DNA of 64,000 nucleotides from JBARKJ01 sp963698885 (GTDB lineage Bacteria > Nitrospirota > JACRHJ01). Position 1 is the first letter of the stretch, and the number at the start of each line of letters is the position of its first letter. Made by a program: the position numbers and the translations under genes. Location of the stretch: NCBI GenBank assembly GCA_963698885.1, contig CAVOSJ010000002.1, positions 186,001-250,000 on the forward strand, written 5' to 3'. Shown piece by piece: positions 1 through 9,392 of this stretch. The notes under the pieces were generated by a model. The model did not search any database and was not told where the DNA came from. It was given only the letters and a program-made list of their open reading frames with translations.

Positions 1-446
1 TAACCGCATCCTCCGGCTTGTCCGAAGAGGAGATAAAGAAGATGGTCCGGGACGCGGAAGCGCACGCGGAAGAGGACAAGCGCAAAAAAGAGCTTGCCGA
101 GGCCAGGAACGAAGCCGACACGCTCATCTACTCCATCGAGAAATCGCTGACCGATTACGGCGACAAGGTCTCCGAGGGCGAGAGGGCGGACATCGCCTCC
201 GCTATCGAAGAGGCGAAGAAGGCAAAGGACGGCGAAGACGTCGCCGCGATAAAGGACACGATGCAGAAGCTCTCCACCGTCTCGCACAAGCTCGCCGAAG
301 AGATATACAAAAAAGCGGGCGCGGGCGCGGCAGGCGAGGGCGGCGGCGCGGCTGGACCTGAAGGCGGCGCTGGCGGAGGCGAACAGGCCGGGACGGAAGG
401 CGGCGGCGAGAAGGTCGTGGACGCGGAGTTCGAGGAGAAGAAGTAA
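1..446 (+). CDS. dnaK: Chaperone DnaK, C-terminal part (5' end outside window)
   Basis: Hsp70 chaperone that refolds client proteins in an ATP cycle with DnaJ and GrpE in the cytoplasm. The window opens inside the gene. The first readable residues, TASSGLSEEEIKKMVRDAEA, match the end of the substrate-binding beta domain and the start of the helical lid. About 148 residues remain, ending in a Gly/Ala-rich tail and the typical acidic end VVDAEFEEKK. The reading frame is open from base 3, so the TTG at 18 is an internal Leu codon and not a start. dnaJ follows 132 bases downstream, the usual order. Nucleotide-binding domain not visible. Confidence 0.95.
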   Translation, partial: TASSGLSEEEIKKMVRDAEAHAEEDKRKKELAEARNEADTLIYSIEKSLTDYGDKVSEGERADIASAIEEAKKAKDGEDVAAIKDTMQKLSTVSHKLAEEIYKKAGAGAAGEGGGAAGPEGGAGGGEQAGTEGGGEKVVDAEFEEKK

Positions 447-483
447 AGGTTGAATTAGCGGCCATACTGTGAGATAATATCTA

Positions 484-510
484 AGCCCGGCCCTGAAAAT
501 GGGCTGGGCT
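484..510 (+). terminator. Hairpin between dnaK and dnaJ
   Basis: AGCCCGGCCC and GGGCTGGGCT pair with one G-T wobble around a TGAAAAT loop. The T-run after it is poor, so it may attenuate rather than fully stop transcription. Confidence 0.45.
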
Positions 511-578
511 GTGTCGAATAGTTTGTCATTGTACATACTGTATCACTGTTTTACCAGAAACTCGGAGAAATTGTTAAG

Positions 579-1712
579 TTGGCTAAGCGAGATTACTACG
601 AAATTTTAGGCGTACATCAAAACGCAAGCGATACGGAGATAAAGAAGGCGTACCGCCGCCTTGCGATGCAGCACCACCCGGACAAGAACCCCGAAAGCCA
701 CCAGGAGTCGGGAGATAAGTTCAAGGAGGCGACGCAGGCCTACGAGGTGCTCTCCGACCCGCAGAAGCGCGCGGCATACGACCAGTTCGGGTTTGCCGGC
801 GTCGAGGGGACGGGCGGCGGCGGTGGTGGCGGCGGCTACGGAGGCCGGGGCGATTTCGGGGACATATTCGGGGACATATTCGGCGACATGTTCGGAGCCG
901 CGGCGGGCCATGGCCGCTCCCGCGCGAGGGGCGCGGACCTGCGCTACAGCATGACCATCTCGTTTGAGGACGCGGCCTTCGGCAAGGAGACCGAGATACG
1001 GATACCGAAGACGGAGAACTGCCCCACCTGCGACGGGACCGGCTGCAAGCCCGGCACGCATCCGAAGACCTGTTCCGCCTGCCGCGGCACCGGCCAGCAG
1101 AGGGTGCAGCAGGGATTCTTTACAATCGCCAGGACCTGCCCGGCGTGCAGGGGCGAAGGGCAAGTCATCGCCAACCCATGCCCGCAGTGCAAGGGCCATA
1201 AGACCGTCGAGCACGAGAAGACGATGAAGGTGAAGATCCCGCCAGGCGTGGAAACCGGGAGCAGGCTCAGGCTCTCCGGAGAGGGCGAACCGGGAATGCA
1301 TGGCGGGCCGCACGGCGACCTCTTCATCGTGATAAAGGTCAACGAGCATCCGATATTCGTCAGGGACGAAGACGACGTCTGGTGCGAGGTCCCCATCAGC
1401 GTTACGACCGCCGCGCTCGGAGGAGAGATAGAGGCGCCTACCCTGCGCGAGAAGATGAAGCTTAAAATCCCCGCCGGTACTCAGACGGGCAAAGTCTTTC
1501 GCTTGAAGGGCAAGGGCATCCCGAACGTGCGGGGCTACGGCGTCGGAGACGAGAACGTGCGCGTAGTCGTGGAGACGCCGTCGAACCTGACCTCCCGGCA
1601 GGTAGAGCTTCTGAAGGAGTTTGATTCCCTATCCAAAAAAGATAATAACAACCCCATCGGCAAGGGGTTCTGGGAAAAGGTCAAGGACTTAATCGGCACG
1701 GCGTCCGAATAG
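579..1712 (+). CDS. dnaJ: Chaperone DnaJ
   Basis: Hsp40 co-chaperone that stimulates the DnaK ATPase and delivers clients. It is 377 residues, the normal length. The J domain covers about residues 1-70 with HPD at 33-35. A Gly-rich linker follows, with repeats of GDIFGD. The zinc-binding region at about 148-205 has CPTCDGTG, CSACRGTG, CPACRGEG and CPQCKGHK, the last lacking the final glycine. Two C-terminal beta domains complete the protein. The start is a TTG that gives the canonical MAKRDYYE N-terminus, with a weak purine-rich site (CGGAGA) upstream. It lies between dnaK and rsmE. Confidence 0.97.
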   Translation: MAKRDYYEILGVHQNASDTEIKKAYRRLAMQHHPDKNPESHQESGDKFKEATQAYEVLSDPQKRAAYDQFGFAGVEGTGGGGGGGGYGGRGDFGDIFGDIFGDMFGAAAGHGRSRARGADLRYSMTISFEDAAFGKETEIRIPKTENCPTCDGTGCKPGTHPKTCSACRGTGQQRVQQGFFTIARTCPACRGEGQVIANPCPQCKGHKTVEHEKTMKVKIPPGVETGSRLRLSGEGEPGMHGGPHGDLFIVIKVNEHPIFVRDEDDVWCEVPISVTTAALGGEIEAPTLREKMKLKIPAGTQTGKVFRLKGKGIPNVRGYGVGDENVRVVVETPSNLTSRQVELLKEFDSLSKKDNNNPIGKGFWEKVKDLIGTASE

Positions 1713-1743
1713 GGCATCCCCCCCACTTTGGAAAAGATGCACA

Positions 1744-2490
1744 TTGCCCAGGATATTCGTAGAACCGGAAAGCATAAAAAAAGATTCGGCGACTCTGCCA
1801 GAGGACGACGCGAAAAAATTGTTCCGCGTCCTGCGGATGAAGCCAGGCGACCATCTCACCCTCTTTGACGGAACCTCCGAGTACAGCGCGGTAATAAAAT
1901 CCCTGAACCAGAAATCCGCTGAAGTCACCATAACCGGGACTCTTAAAAGAGAGAGCGAATCTCGCCTCCAGACCCTGCTTGGGCAAGGCGTGCCGAAGTC
2001 CGAGAAGATGGAGTACGTCGTGCAGAAGGCGGTGGAACTCGGCGTGACGGAAATCGTACCGGTCATGATGGAGCGGTCCGTGAAAAGACCTGACGCATCC
2101 GATGCGGTAAAAAAGCTGGCCCGGCTCCGTAAGGTCGCGGTGGAAGCGGCGAGGCAGTCCGGCAGGGTATCCGTGCCGGAGATGTCCTGCTTCATGGACC
2201 TGCCCATGTTCGTAGAGCGCGCCCGGTGCTTCGACCTGAAGATTATTTTTTATGAAGGCGAGAAGACGCGCGGCCTCCGCGATATCCTGCACGGTTGCGG
2301 CGAAGTTAAAAGCGTCGCCTTGCTGGTCGGCCCGGAGGGCGGGTTCACGGATGACGAGGTATTGGAAGCGGAGGCGGCAGGTTTCGTCACGGCAGGCCTC
2401 GGCCCCCGGATATTAAGGACGGAGACGGCGGGTATCGCGGCGCTGTCGATTATTCAGTATGAGTTGGGGGATATCAAGTTAAATTCATGA
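1744..2490 (+). CDS. rsmE: 16S rRNA m3U1498 methyltransferase RsmE
   Basis: Methylates N3 of U1498 in 16S rRNA using SAM. The N-terminal PUA-like domain (about residues 1-70) contains LFRVLRMKPGDHL. The C-terminal SPOUT domain has the knot signatures LLVGPEGGF at about 195 and RILRTETAGIAAL near the end, which form the SAM pocket. At 248 residues it has normal length. The start is TTG, 31 bases after dnaJ. dnaJ-rsmE linkage is common in Gram-negative and Gram-positive genomes. Base composition drops sharply to AT-rich right after its stop codon. Confidence 0.95.
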   Translation: MPRIFVEPESIKKDSATLPEDDAKKLFRVLRMKPGDHLTLFDGTSEYSAVIKSLNQKSAEVTITGTLKRESESRLQTLLGQGVPKSEKMEYVVQKAVELGVTEIVPVMMERSVKRPDASDAVKKLARLRKVAVEAARQSGRVSVPEMSCFMDLPMFVERARCFDLKIIFYEGEKTRGLRDILHGCGEVKSVALLVGPEGGFTDDEVLEAEAAGFVTAGLGPRILRTETAGIAALSIIQYELGDIKLNS

Positions 2491-2945
2491 AAGAATGAAT
2501 TATTGGAATCCTATCTTAATAGAGTTACATCCATGCATAATTTTGTAATATTGCCAATTGGCATCACTATAAAACCTTATTCTAATTAGCACATTTGCAT
2601 AAAATTCATGAGACACTTTATTCCACGTAATCCGGGCATTATACTCTCCTTGAACCAGCAAAAATTTACTATTATTATTTTTCAATATTAATTAATGATA
2701 CTATAGAAATTCTCTGATAAGAAAAAAATTCAAAAACCATGTTTTTATGTTAAGTAAAGGTCATATAATCAGAACTTATAACGAGAATTAGAATTTTCAG
2801 TTGATCTATCGAAATCAACCTCACTTCAATCCAAGAATTCATACATTCGGAATCATATGTTCAATTTTTCATACCTTCCTGATTTAAGAACTAAATTTTA
2901 TAAGCTGTATATTTTTTGCCACTATCATCTCCTTTATGTGTCCTA
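2491..2945. other. AT-rich patch between rsmE and the deacetylase gene
   Basis: This stretch is strikingly AT-rich compared with both sides. It holds no gene I can support. The only minus-strand frame of note (2500-2685, TTG start, about 61 codons) has no ribosome site and no recognisable family. The right edge, at about 2940-2950, falls inside the 3' end of the minus-strand deacetylase gene. The composition break on both sides suggests acquired or inserted DNA. No target duplication or inverted ends were found by eye. Confidence 0.6.
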
Positions 2946-3718
2946 TCCGTCACCGCCTCAAGCTCCGTCCCCCAGCCTTTGCCCCAGTTATCTTCCGCAT
3001 AGTTTTCGCTCGGAAGCCCGGGGTGGCACATCAGCTCGCTCGTGCCGTCCGGGAGATTTTTCAGGATGTTCAGCAGTTTTTCCGCATCAAGATTTCCCGT
3101 CTCGGCAAACCCGAAGAAATAGTCCGGGAACTTTATCCCGGCGGTTTCGAGTGCGCGCCTGTTTTTCTTTGCGATGCCCTCAAATATGGATTTCTCAAGC
3201 CGGCGGACGGGCGCGACTCGCGGGTCTTGTCCGGCGTCCGGCCCGACCGGGTAGCGCATGGCGGGTATGGCGTATTCCTCCGCCAGCTTCATCACGACAT
3301 CGAATACCCGCTTCATCATGTGCACGTGCTGATGGCCGTCGATATGGTCCGGCTTTATCCCCAGCGCGAGTGTCCGTTCTATCTGGGCGCGCAGTTCAAT
3401 CTCTACCTCGTCGATCTTTATGGAGCCGAAGAGCAGGCGGGACATTAGCGGGAACGGGCCGTTTGGGAGCAGGCCGCGAGGCGCGAGGCTGCGGATTTTG
3501 GAGGGCTCCGCGACCGGCCTCACTAGTGTCAGGCAGAGGTGGACGCCGACCCCGAGTGACGGGTTTTCCTTTGCCAGCCTCGCCGCGTGTTCGGCCGCCT
3601 TGGCCCCGGCCATGAAAGAGGCCGAGGTTATTATGCCATGTTGATGGCCCCTGATAATGCCGTCGTTGACGGACTCGGCCATCCCGAAATCGTCCGCATT
3701 TACTATAAGCCGCTTCAA
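2891..3718 (-). CDS. YdjC/ChbG-family carbohydrate deacetylase (HpnK-like), altered C-terminus
   Basis: Metal-dependent deacetylase of the YdjC fold, which removes N-acetyl groups from sugars; the HpnK subgroup sits in hopanoid loci. The N-terminal VNADDFGM motif (residues 6-13) and DHIDGHQHVH at about 124 supply the metal-binding Asp and His residues, and CHPG appears near the end. The normal family end, after ELEAVTD, should be an amphipathic helix followed by a strand. Here it is replaced by a Lys/Asp-rich tail encoded by AT-rich DNA, so the last 17 or so residues look foreign. The TTG start overlaps the stop of the upstream fusion gene (TTGA), which implies translational coupling. The natural substrate is unknown. 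No squalene-hopene cyclase is in view. Confidence 0.8.
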   Translation of the reverse strand: MKRLIVNADDFGMAESVNDGIIRGHQHGIITSASFMAGAKAAEHAARLAKENPSLGVGVHLCLTLVRPVAEPSKIRSLAPRGLLPNGPFPLMSRLLFGSIKIDEVEIELRAQIERTLALGIKPDHIDGHQHVHMMKRVFDVVMKLAEEYAIPAMRYPVGPDAGQDPRVAPVRRLEKSIFEGIAKKNRRALETAGIKFPDYFFGFAETGNLDAEKLLNILKNLPDGTSELMCHPGLPSENYAEDNWGKGWGTELEAVTDRTHKGDDSGKKYTAYKI

Positions 3719-6403
3719 GCGGCCCCCGCGCCGGGACTTTTCCGGACCTTGGCCACCAGACCCGCCTTCAGAAGCTCAGGCTGTTTTTTGATGCGCTCCT
3801 TAATAAAGCGCTCCTCTTCCGCGCGGTTCGTGAGCACACCGTTCATCTTCGCTTCCAGCAGGCTGGCAAGCAGTTTTTTGAAATGCGGGCCGGGCTGAAG
3901 CCCCATCTCCATCAGGTCGTCGCCGGTCAAGTCCGTCTGGACGTCCCTGTACTGCGTGAGATACATCGATACATGTTTTTTCGAGCTTGCCGTCTTTGTC
4001 TTCGCCATCATGTAAAGGAGCGCCTCCACAGGCAGCACAGAGAGAAGGAGATAGACCTGATACGGCGAAATATCGGGCTGGCGGTAAAACTCCCCGAGTA
4101 CCCGCTTTCCTTCGCGCTTGGCCGTATGCAGCTTTTTGACGTGCCTCTCCGGGACCGTGAGCCTGGCCGCAAGCTCGGCCGCCTCTTTCTCCGTCAGGGG
4201 GTCGAAGAGCCCCATGAAATATACCAGCCACGAGTCCGCTTCCATGTCCAGGAACAAAAGCTTAAACCACGCGAGCGTTTCCGAAATCGACGAGAAAATC
4301 GACTCCATTTCCTTCGTGACCTTGAACTTCGGATGTATGAACCTTAAAAGGCCGAAATCCTCCATACGCTTCATGGCGGAGAGCGGCGCGGTTTCCTTGA
4401 ATATCAGCCGCAGCTCGGAATATACCCTGCCCCCGGCGAGGCGGTGGAAGAGGTCCATCTTCACCGCGCCTTTTATCAGTTCCTGCGTATGTTTCGAGAT
4501 CGTGAACCCCATCCGCACCTCGAACCTTATCGCGCGAAACGCCCTTGTCGGGTCCTCTATCAGGCTCAGGTTATGGAGCACCCGTATGGCCTTGTCTTTC
4601 AAGTCGCGCTGTCCGCCGAAGAAGTCCATCAGTTCGCCGAAACCCCTCTCGTTTATCCTGATGGCAAGGGCGTTGACGGTGAAGTCGCGCCGGTAGAGGT
4701 CCTTCTTTATGGAACCCAGCTCCACCGTCGGGAGAGCCGCGGGATACTCGTAATATTCCGTGCGGGCGGTGGCGACGTCGAACTTCGTAGCCGCCGGGGA
4801 GGATGACGACGGCGGTGCCGAACTTATGGTGCGGCCGGACGCGCGCGCCGTATTTCTTCGCGACTTCATACGCGAAGCGGATGCCGTCTCCTTCCACGAC
4901 CACGTCAAGGTCGAAGTTCTCCACGTTTATCAGGAGGTCCCGCACGAACCCCCCGACCGCATAGGCCGAAATGCCCAGTTCATCAGCCGTCTTTCCTATG
5001 GCGTAGAGAAGCTCCAGAGTATCGGCCGGCAGGCGCTCCCAGACGAGGCTCGCGATATTCTTCCCGTAACCCTCGTCTCCCTTATACCTCGGCCCCACCC
5101 TTTCGCGTTCCATAAGCCCGTCCTGGAGGGTGCGCAAAAGGTCCGTCCGCGTTATCGCCCCGATTACCTTTCCCTTTTCCACGACCGGCAGGAAACGCTG
5201 TGTGTGCCGGATCATTATGTCCTCGATGGTCTTGAAAGACGTGTCCTCCGATATGGTCTTGAAGTCCGTGGACATCAGCTCGCTGACCAGCCTCTCGCCC
5301 AGCCCGTGGAAGATGGATTTCTGCACGACCTCGCGCGTCATGAGCCCGACGAGCTTCCCGGAGCGCAATACCGGAAGGACGTTCACGCTGTAGCGCGTCA
5401 TGTCCTCCCCCGCCTCGTTAATGGTAGCGCTGTCCCGGACGGTTATCACGGGCTTTGTCATTATGTCCTGGGCCATCTTCACGGGGTGCACGCTCTTCTT
5501 CAGCACGTCCAGGAGACGTTCCGCGACATTTTCAAGGTTCGTGTCGCGTATCGTCGCGGACGCGGCGGTCGGATGCCCGCCCCCGCCAAGCTCGGAGGCT
5601 ACGCGGCCCGCATCTACTTCACTTACACGGCTCCTTGCGACCAGATGTACCCGGTCCTCCATCCGCACCACGCAGAACAGCGCGTCCAGGTTCTCTATGT
5701 CCCGTATCTTGTGCGTTATTATCGCCAGGTCCTGGATGTAGCGCGGCGTGGATGCCTGGGCGATTACAACCTTTATCCCGCCTATGTTATAGGCGGTCAT
5801 GGATTTCAGCAGGTCGTTTAAAAGGCTTATCTGCTCGGCACTCAGCTCGCGCGTTATGAAGTCCGAGACGATATTCAAGTTCGCGCCTTTTGACAGGACC
5901 CATGCGGCGGCGGTAATGTCCCTGGGCGTGGTGGAGGCGAAGGCCATCGAGCCGGTCTCTTCGTAAATACCAAGCGCCATTACCGTCGCCTCTAACGAGG
6001 TTATCTCGATTTCTTTCTTCTGGAAAAGCTCCACGAAAATCGTCGTGCAGGCGCCAAGCTGCTCCACCATCTCGAATTCCCCGCGTATGTCCTCGTCCGT
6101 GAACGGGTGGTGGTCGTATATATGGATTTTCAGCCCGGGCTTGTCGATTATTTCCGCAAACTTGCCGATGCGCTCGCGGCTCTTGGTGTCCACCAGTATG
6201 AGCCGGTCGATTTTATTTAAATCGATGTTCTTTATACGGTCGAATTTCAGGGCGTAGAGCGTGCTGCTGAGGAAGAACTCGCGGATGCTCCTCTCCTGCG
6301 CGCCAGGGAAGACCAGGTGGGCGTCAGGATACAGCTTCTTCGCCGCCATCATCGATGCGACGGCGTCGAAATCCGCGTTTAAGTGGCAGGTGATTACGTC
6401 CAA
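3715..6403 (-). CDS. DHH / CBS / tRNA nucleotidyltransferase (poly(A) polymerase family) fusion, one frame break
   Basis: A protein of about 895 residues with four parts. (1) A DHH phosphoesterase module: HLNADFDAVAS at residues 7-17, DTKSRERIG, DHHPF, and the DHHA1 motif GGGGHPTAASA. (2) A pair of CBS domains at about 300-430 that probably sense a nucleotide. (3) A class II nucleotidyltransferase core with AVGGFVRDLL and FDLDVVVEGDG, where the Asp pair binds metal. (4) A tRNA-binding tail. Homologues in Deltaproteobacteria act as A-adding or CCA-adding tRNA enzymes. The frame breaks after VVILPGG: one extra base at about 4786 moves the reading to KFDVATARTEYYEYPAALP. The TTG start at 6403 has a GGAG site. 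It lies 50 bases after xerD in the same direction. Confidence 0.85.
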
Positions 6404-6453
6404 TTCTTCTCCATGATCGGCGCTAATCGAATGGCCGGACTTGCGGCTTGCGC

Positions 6454-7360
6454 CTATCCCCTGGGGTGCATCTCTTCGTGCATCTTTTTAAGACGCGACA
6501 CTTCCACCTTGGTATAAATCTGCGTCGTGGATATATCCGCGTGCCCAAGCATCATCTGCACGCTCCGGAGGTCCGCCCCGTGTTCCAGCAGGTGCGTCGC
6601 GAAAGAGTGCCGCAGCATGTGCGGAGATATGTTCTTCTTTATCCCGGCCTGTTCTAGCGTACTTCCCGACTATCTTCCAGAAGCCCTGCCGGGTCATCCC
6701 ATGGCCCCTGCGGGTGACGAACAGGGCGGCGCATTCCCGTTGTTTGAGTAGCAGCGGGCGGGAAGCTTCCAGGTATTCGCGGATGCTGGCAAGCGCCGCC
6801 TGCCCCAGGGGGATGAGCCTGTCCTTGGAGCCTTTCCCGGTAACCTTCAGGAACCCGACTTCAAAGTTTACCCCGTCGGATGGAAGCCCCACAAGCTCGC
6901 TTACCCTGAGGCCCGCCGCATACATCGTCTCCAGCATTGCCCTGTCGCGGAGGGCTTCCAGCCCGCGGGGGGCCTCAGGCCCGTCACCGGCCGGTGCGGC
7001 AAGGATGGCTTCCACCTCCGCCCCCGTCAGGGCTTTGGGGAGATGTAGACCCCGTTTCGGCGTCTCCAGCGCCTCCGTCGGGTCTGTCTTCGACAGGCCC
7101 TCTAACAGAAGGAACCTGTGCAGGCCCTTTACCGCCGCCAGCGTCCTGGCCACCGAAGCGCTTGAGAGGCCGGAACGTTTCAGGCTCTCGACCAGCTCAC
7201 GCATCTCCGTGCGGCCCGCCGCGGAAAAGCTGCCGACCCCTTTATTTTCAAGGAAACCTGCATACTTACCCAAGTCCCGGCCATAGGATTCGAGGGTGTT
7301 TTTGGACAGCCCTTTCTCGACGGCGAGGTAATCCAGGAATTTGATTACGGTTTTTTCCAT
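6454..7360 (-). CDS. xerD: Tyrosine recombinase XerD, one frame break
   Basis: Site-specific recombinase that with XerC resolves chromosome dimers at dif. The N-terminal SAM-like domain begins MEKTVIKFLDYLAVEKGLSK. The catalytic part shows AGLRVSEL (Arg), VTGKGSKDR (Lys), HMLRHSF (His-x-x-Arg), LGHADISTTQIYTKV (His and nucleophile Tyr), then the end KKMHEEMHPRG. The frame breaks near 6652, where one extra A turns AGIKKNISPHMLRHSF out of frame. Restoring it gives about 302 residues, the usual length. The start was chosen at the ATG at 7360; longer upstream reading has no family similarity. No mobile cargo is near, so this is the housekeeping enzyme. Confidence 0.9.
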
Positions 7361-7551
7361 TAATATATATCCATAACTCCCCGAGCCCCGGAGGGCGTTA
7401 CGCCCTTTCCATAACATTTAGCATAGTTTACAACCGGCCTATTTGCAAGGGGAAATTCCTTGACTTTCCAGGCCCCTTCCACTATCATCAACATTTCGAT
7501 TTTTATAGTAAATTTTATTCTTGGCAAGGGGCAAGAGGGGGGACTTAACGA

Positions 7552-8269
7552 TTGGATATAGGCGGGATTGCCAGGGGTATTTCGATTTACGCGATGCCGG
7601 TCCTCATCGCGATTATACTGCACGAGGTCATGCATGGCTGGGTCGCGGAGAAATTCGGCGACTCCACCGCCCGCAAGGCAGGCCGGTCTGACTCTTAACC
7701 CCATAAAGCATATCGACCCGATCGGGACCGTAATCCTGCCGCTCGCGCTGATAATCATGGGTTCCCACTTCCTCTTCGGCTGGGCGAAACCCGTCCCCGT
7801 AAATTTCGCCGCCCTTCGTAACCCGAAGCGGGATATGGTATGGGTCGCCCTTTCCGGCCCGGCGACCAACTTCGTCCTGGCGGTGATAAGCGCGCTCGTC
7901 CTGAGGCTCATTATAATGTCTCAGCCGGAGGCGATAGGGCTTGCGGGCAGGGAACTGGCGCCGGACGTGCTCCGGACATACGGGATGAGCATGTCGTTTC
8001 TGGTGCCCATCGTCCTGATGCTGAAGGCGTCTATACTCATCAACTCAGTCCTTATGGTGCTGAACATGATACCGGTGCCCCCGCTGGACGGCGGGAGGGT
8101 GCTGGTGGGGCTTCTGCCTGTGCGCGCGGCTTATACCTACAGCAAGATTGAACCGTTCGGGCTTTTGGTCATAGTCATGCTTGTCTTCGTCATACCGCAG
8201 ACGCAGATGTTCTTCTCCGTGATAGTGAACGTGTTTATAAATATATTCCTGATGATCGCGGCGTATTAA
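7552..8269 (+). CDS. Site-2 protease family membrane metalloprotease (M50), one frame break
   Basis: Intramembrane zinc protease of the short M50 type. The first membrane helix carries the zinc motif HEVMH in ILHEVMHGWVAEKFGDS. The second half has LSGPATNFVLA and the conserved NMIPVPPLDGG, whose Asp is the third zinc ligand. About five membrane segments are visible in roughly 238 residues. The frame breaks at about 7687: one extra T separates STARKAGR from LTLNPIKHIDP. The TTG start at 7552 is preceded by a G-rich ribosome site and by an in-frame stop at 7546-7548. It is divergent from xerD and upstream of trpS, the common arrangement with scpAB. Substrate unknown. Confidence 0.87.
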
Positions 8270-8277
8270 TGCAAAAC

Positions 8278-8369
8278 CGTTACTTTTCTTTTGGAAAAAA
8301 GAAAAGTAACGCAAAAGAAAACTGGAAATTTAAAAGTTTTTGGCGTTACCTTTTTACTAAAAAGGTAAC
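8278..8369 (-). repeat. Dispersed double-hairpin repeat, copy 1
   Basis: Two perfect inverted repeats lie between the site-2 protease gene and trpS. CGTTACTTTTCTTTT (8278-8292) pairs over 15 bp with 8297-8311 around a GGAA loop. GTTACCTTTTT (8345-8355) pairs over 11 bp with 8359-8369 around ACT. The reverse complement matches copy 2 at 18745-18829 in stem sequences and in the GCCAAAAACTTT spacer, while loops differ. This pattern of conserved stems and free loops suggests a selected structure. The hairpins may also act as bidirectional terminators. Confidence 0.85.
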
Positions 8370-8398
8370 AAGGTTAAAAGTCAATGAAAGGCATTTAG

Positions 8399-9382
8399 AT
8401 GTCCGTAAAAAGAGTTCTTTCCGGCATGCGCCCCACGGGCAAGATGCAGCTTGGCAACTTACTTGGCGCGGTAGAGAACTGGAAGTCCCTCCAGGAAAAA
8501 TACGAGTCGTTCTTCTTCATCGCGGACTGGCACGCCCTGACCACGAACTACGAGGACACTAAAGACCTCCGGGCGTCGAAGCGCGACCTGCTGGTGGACC
8601 TTCTGGCCGCCGGAGTGGACCCTGAAAAATGCACGATATTTACCCAGTCGTCTATCCGGAACATGCCGAGTTGTTCCTCTATCTCTCGATGATTACCCCG
8701 CTCCCCTGGCTGGAGCGGAACCCGACCTACAAAGAGCAGATGGAGAACATAACGGACAAGGACCTTACCAACTTCGGTTTCCTTGGCTATCCGGTATTGA
8801 TGGCGGCGGACATCCTGATATACAAGGCGGACGTCGTGCCGGTGGGTATCGACCAGCTCCCGCACTTAGAGCTTGCGCGCGAGATTGCACGGAGGTTCAA
8901 TAACATCTACAAGCCGGTATTCCCGGAGCCGCAGGCCCTGCTTGACCGAGGCCCCGAAGGTGCCGGGCCTGGACGGCCGGAAGATGTCCAAAAGCTACGG
9001 GAACGCGATATACATCTCCGACGGCCCGGACGAGATGCGGGCAAAAATAAAGATGATGGTGACGGACCCGGCGCGCGTGAAACGCGCCGACCCCGGCAAC
9101 CCGGAAATCTGCACCGCGTTCGTCTTCCACAGCATCTATACGCCTGAGACCGAGAGGCCGGAGTTGGCCGACGCCTGCCGGGAGGCCGCGATCGGCTGCG
9201 TGGACTGCAAGAAGCGCCTTGGCGAGTACATGCTGGCCCAGCTTGAGCCTATATTCAAAAGGCGCCAGGAACTGCTGGCGAGGCCGGATTACCTCGAGTC
9301 GGTCTTGGCGGCAGGCGACAAAAGGGCGAAAGAAATCGCCGGACAGACCATGGCGGAAGTCCGGGACGCGATAGGGATCTAA
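8399..9382 (+). CDS. trpS: Tryptophanyl-tRNA synthetase, two frame breaks
   Basis: Charges tRNA-Trp with tryptophan using ATP; class I synthetase of about 327 residues. The HIGH-like motif is seen as TGKMQLGNLLG near residue 13, and the KMSKS loop as GRKMSKSYGN. Between them lie FFFIADWHALT and MAADILIYKADVVPVGIDQ, the typical substrate-binding segments. Two indels interrupt the frame. One C is missing near 8656, before PEHAELFLYLSM. One extra G is present at about 8944, before LTEAPKVPGLDG. An essential single-copy gene with two breaks in opposite directions is most easily explained by read errors. The ATG start gives MSVKRVLSG. scpA follows after 10 bases. Confidence 0.92.
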
Positions 9383-9392
9383 TAAAAAAAAT

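Noticed and set aside
606..1349. Long minus-strand open frame opposite dnaJ
   Set aside because: It lies inside a fully conserved dnaJ gene and shows no motif of its own.
2500..2685. Minus-strand open frame of 61 codons in the AT-rich patch
   Set aside because: TTG start without ribosome site, no family resemblance, and such frames are expected by chance in AT-rich sequence read on the opposite strand.
8269..8398. Coding frame running through the double-hairpin repeat before trpS
   Set aside because: Its Lys/Ser/Phe-rich translation comes from the palindromic stems and is not a real protein.
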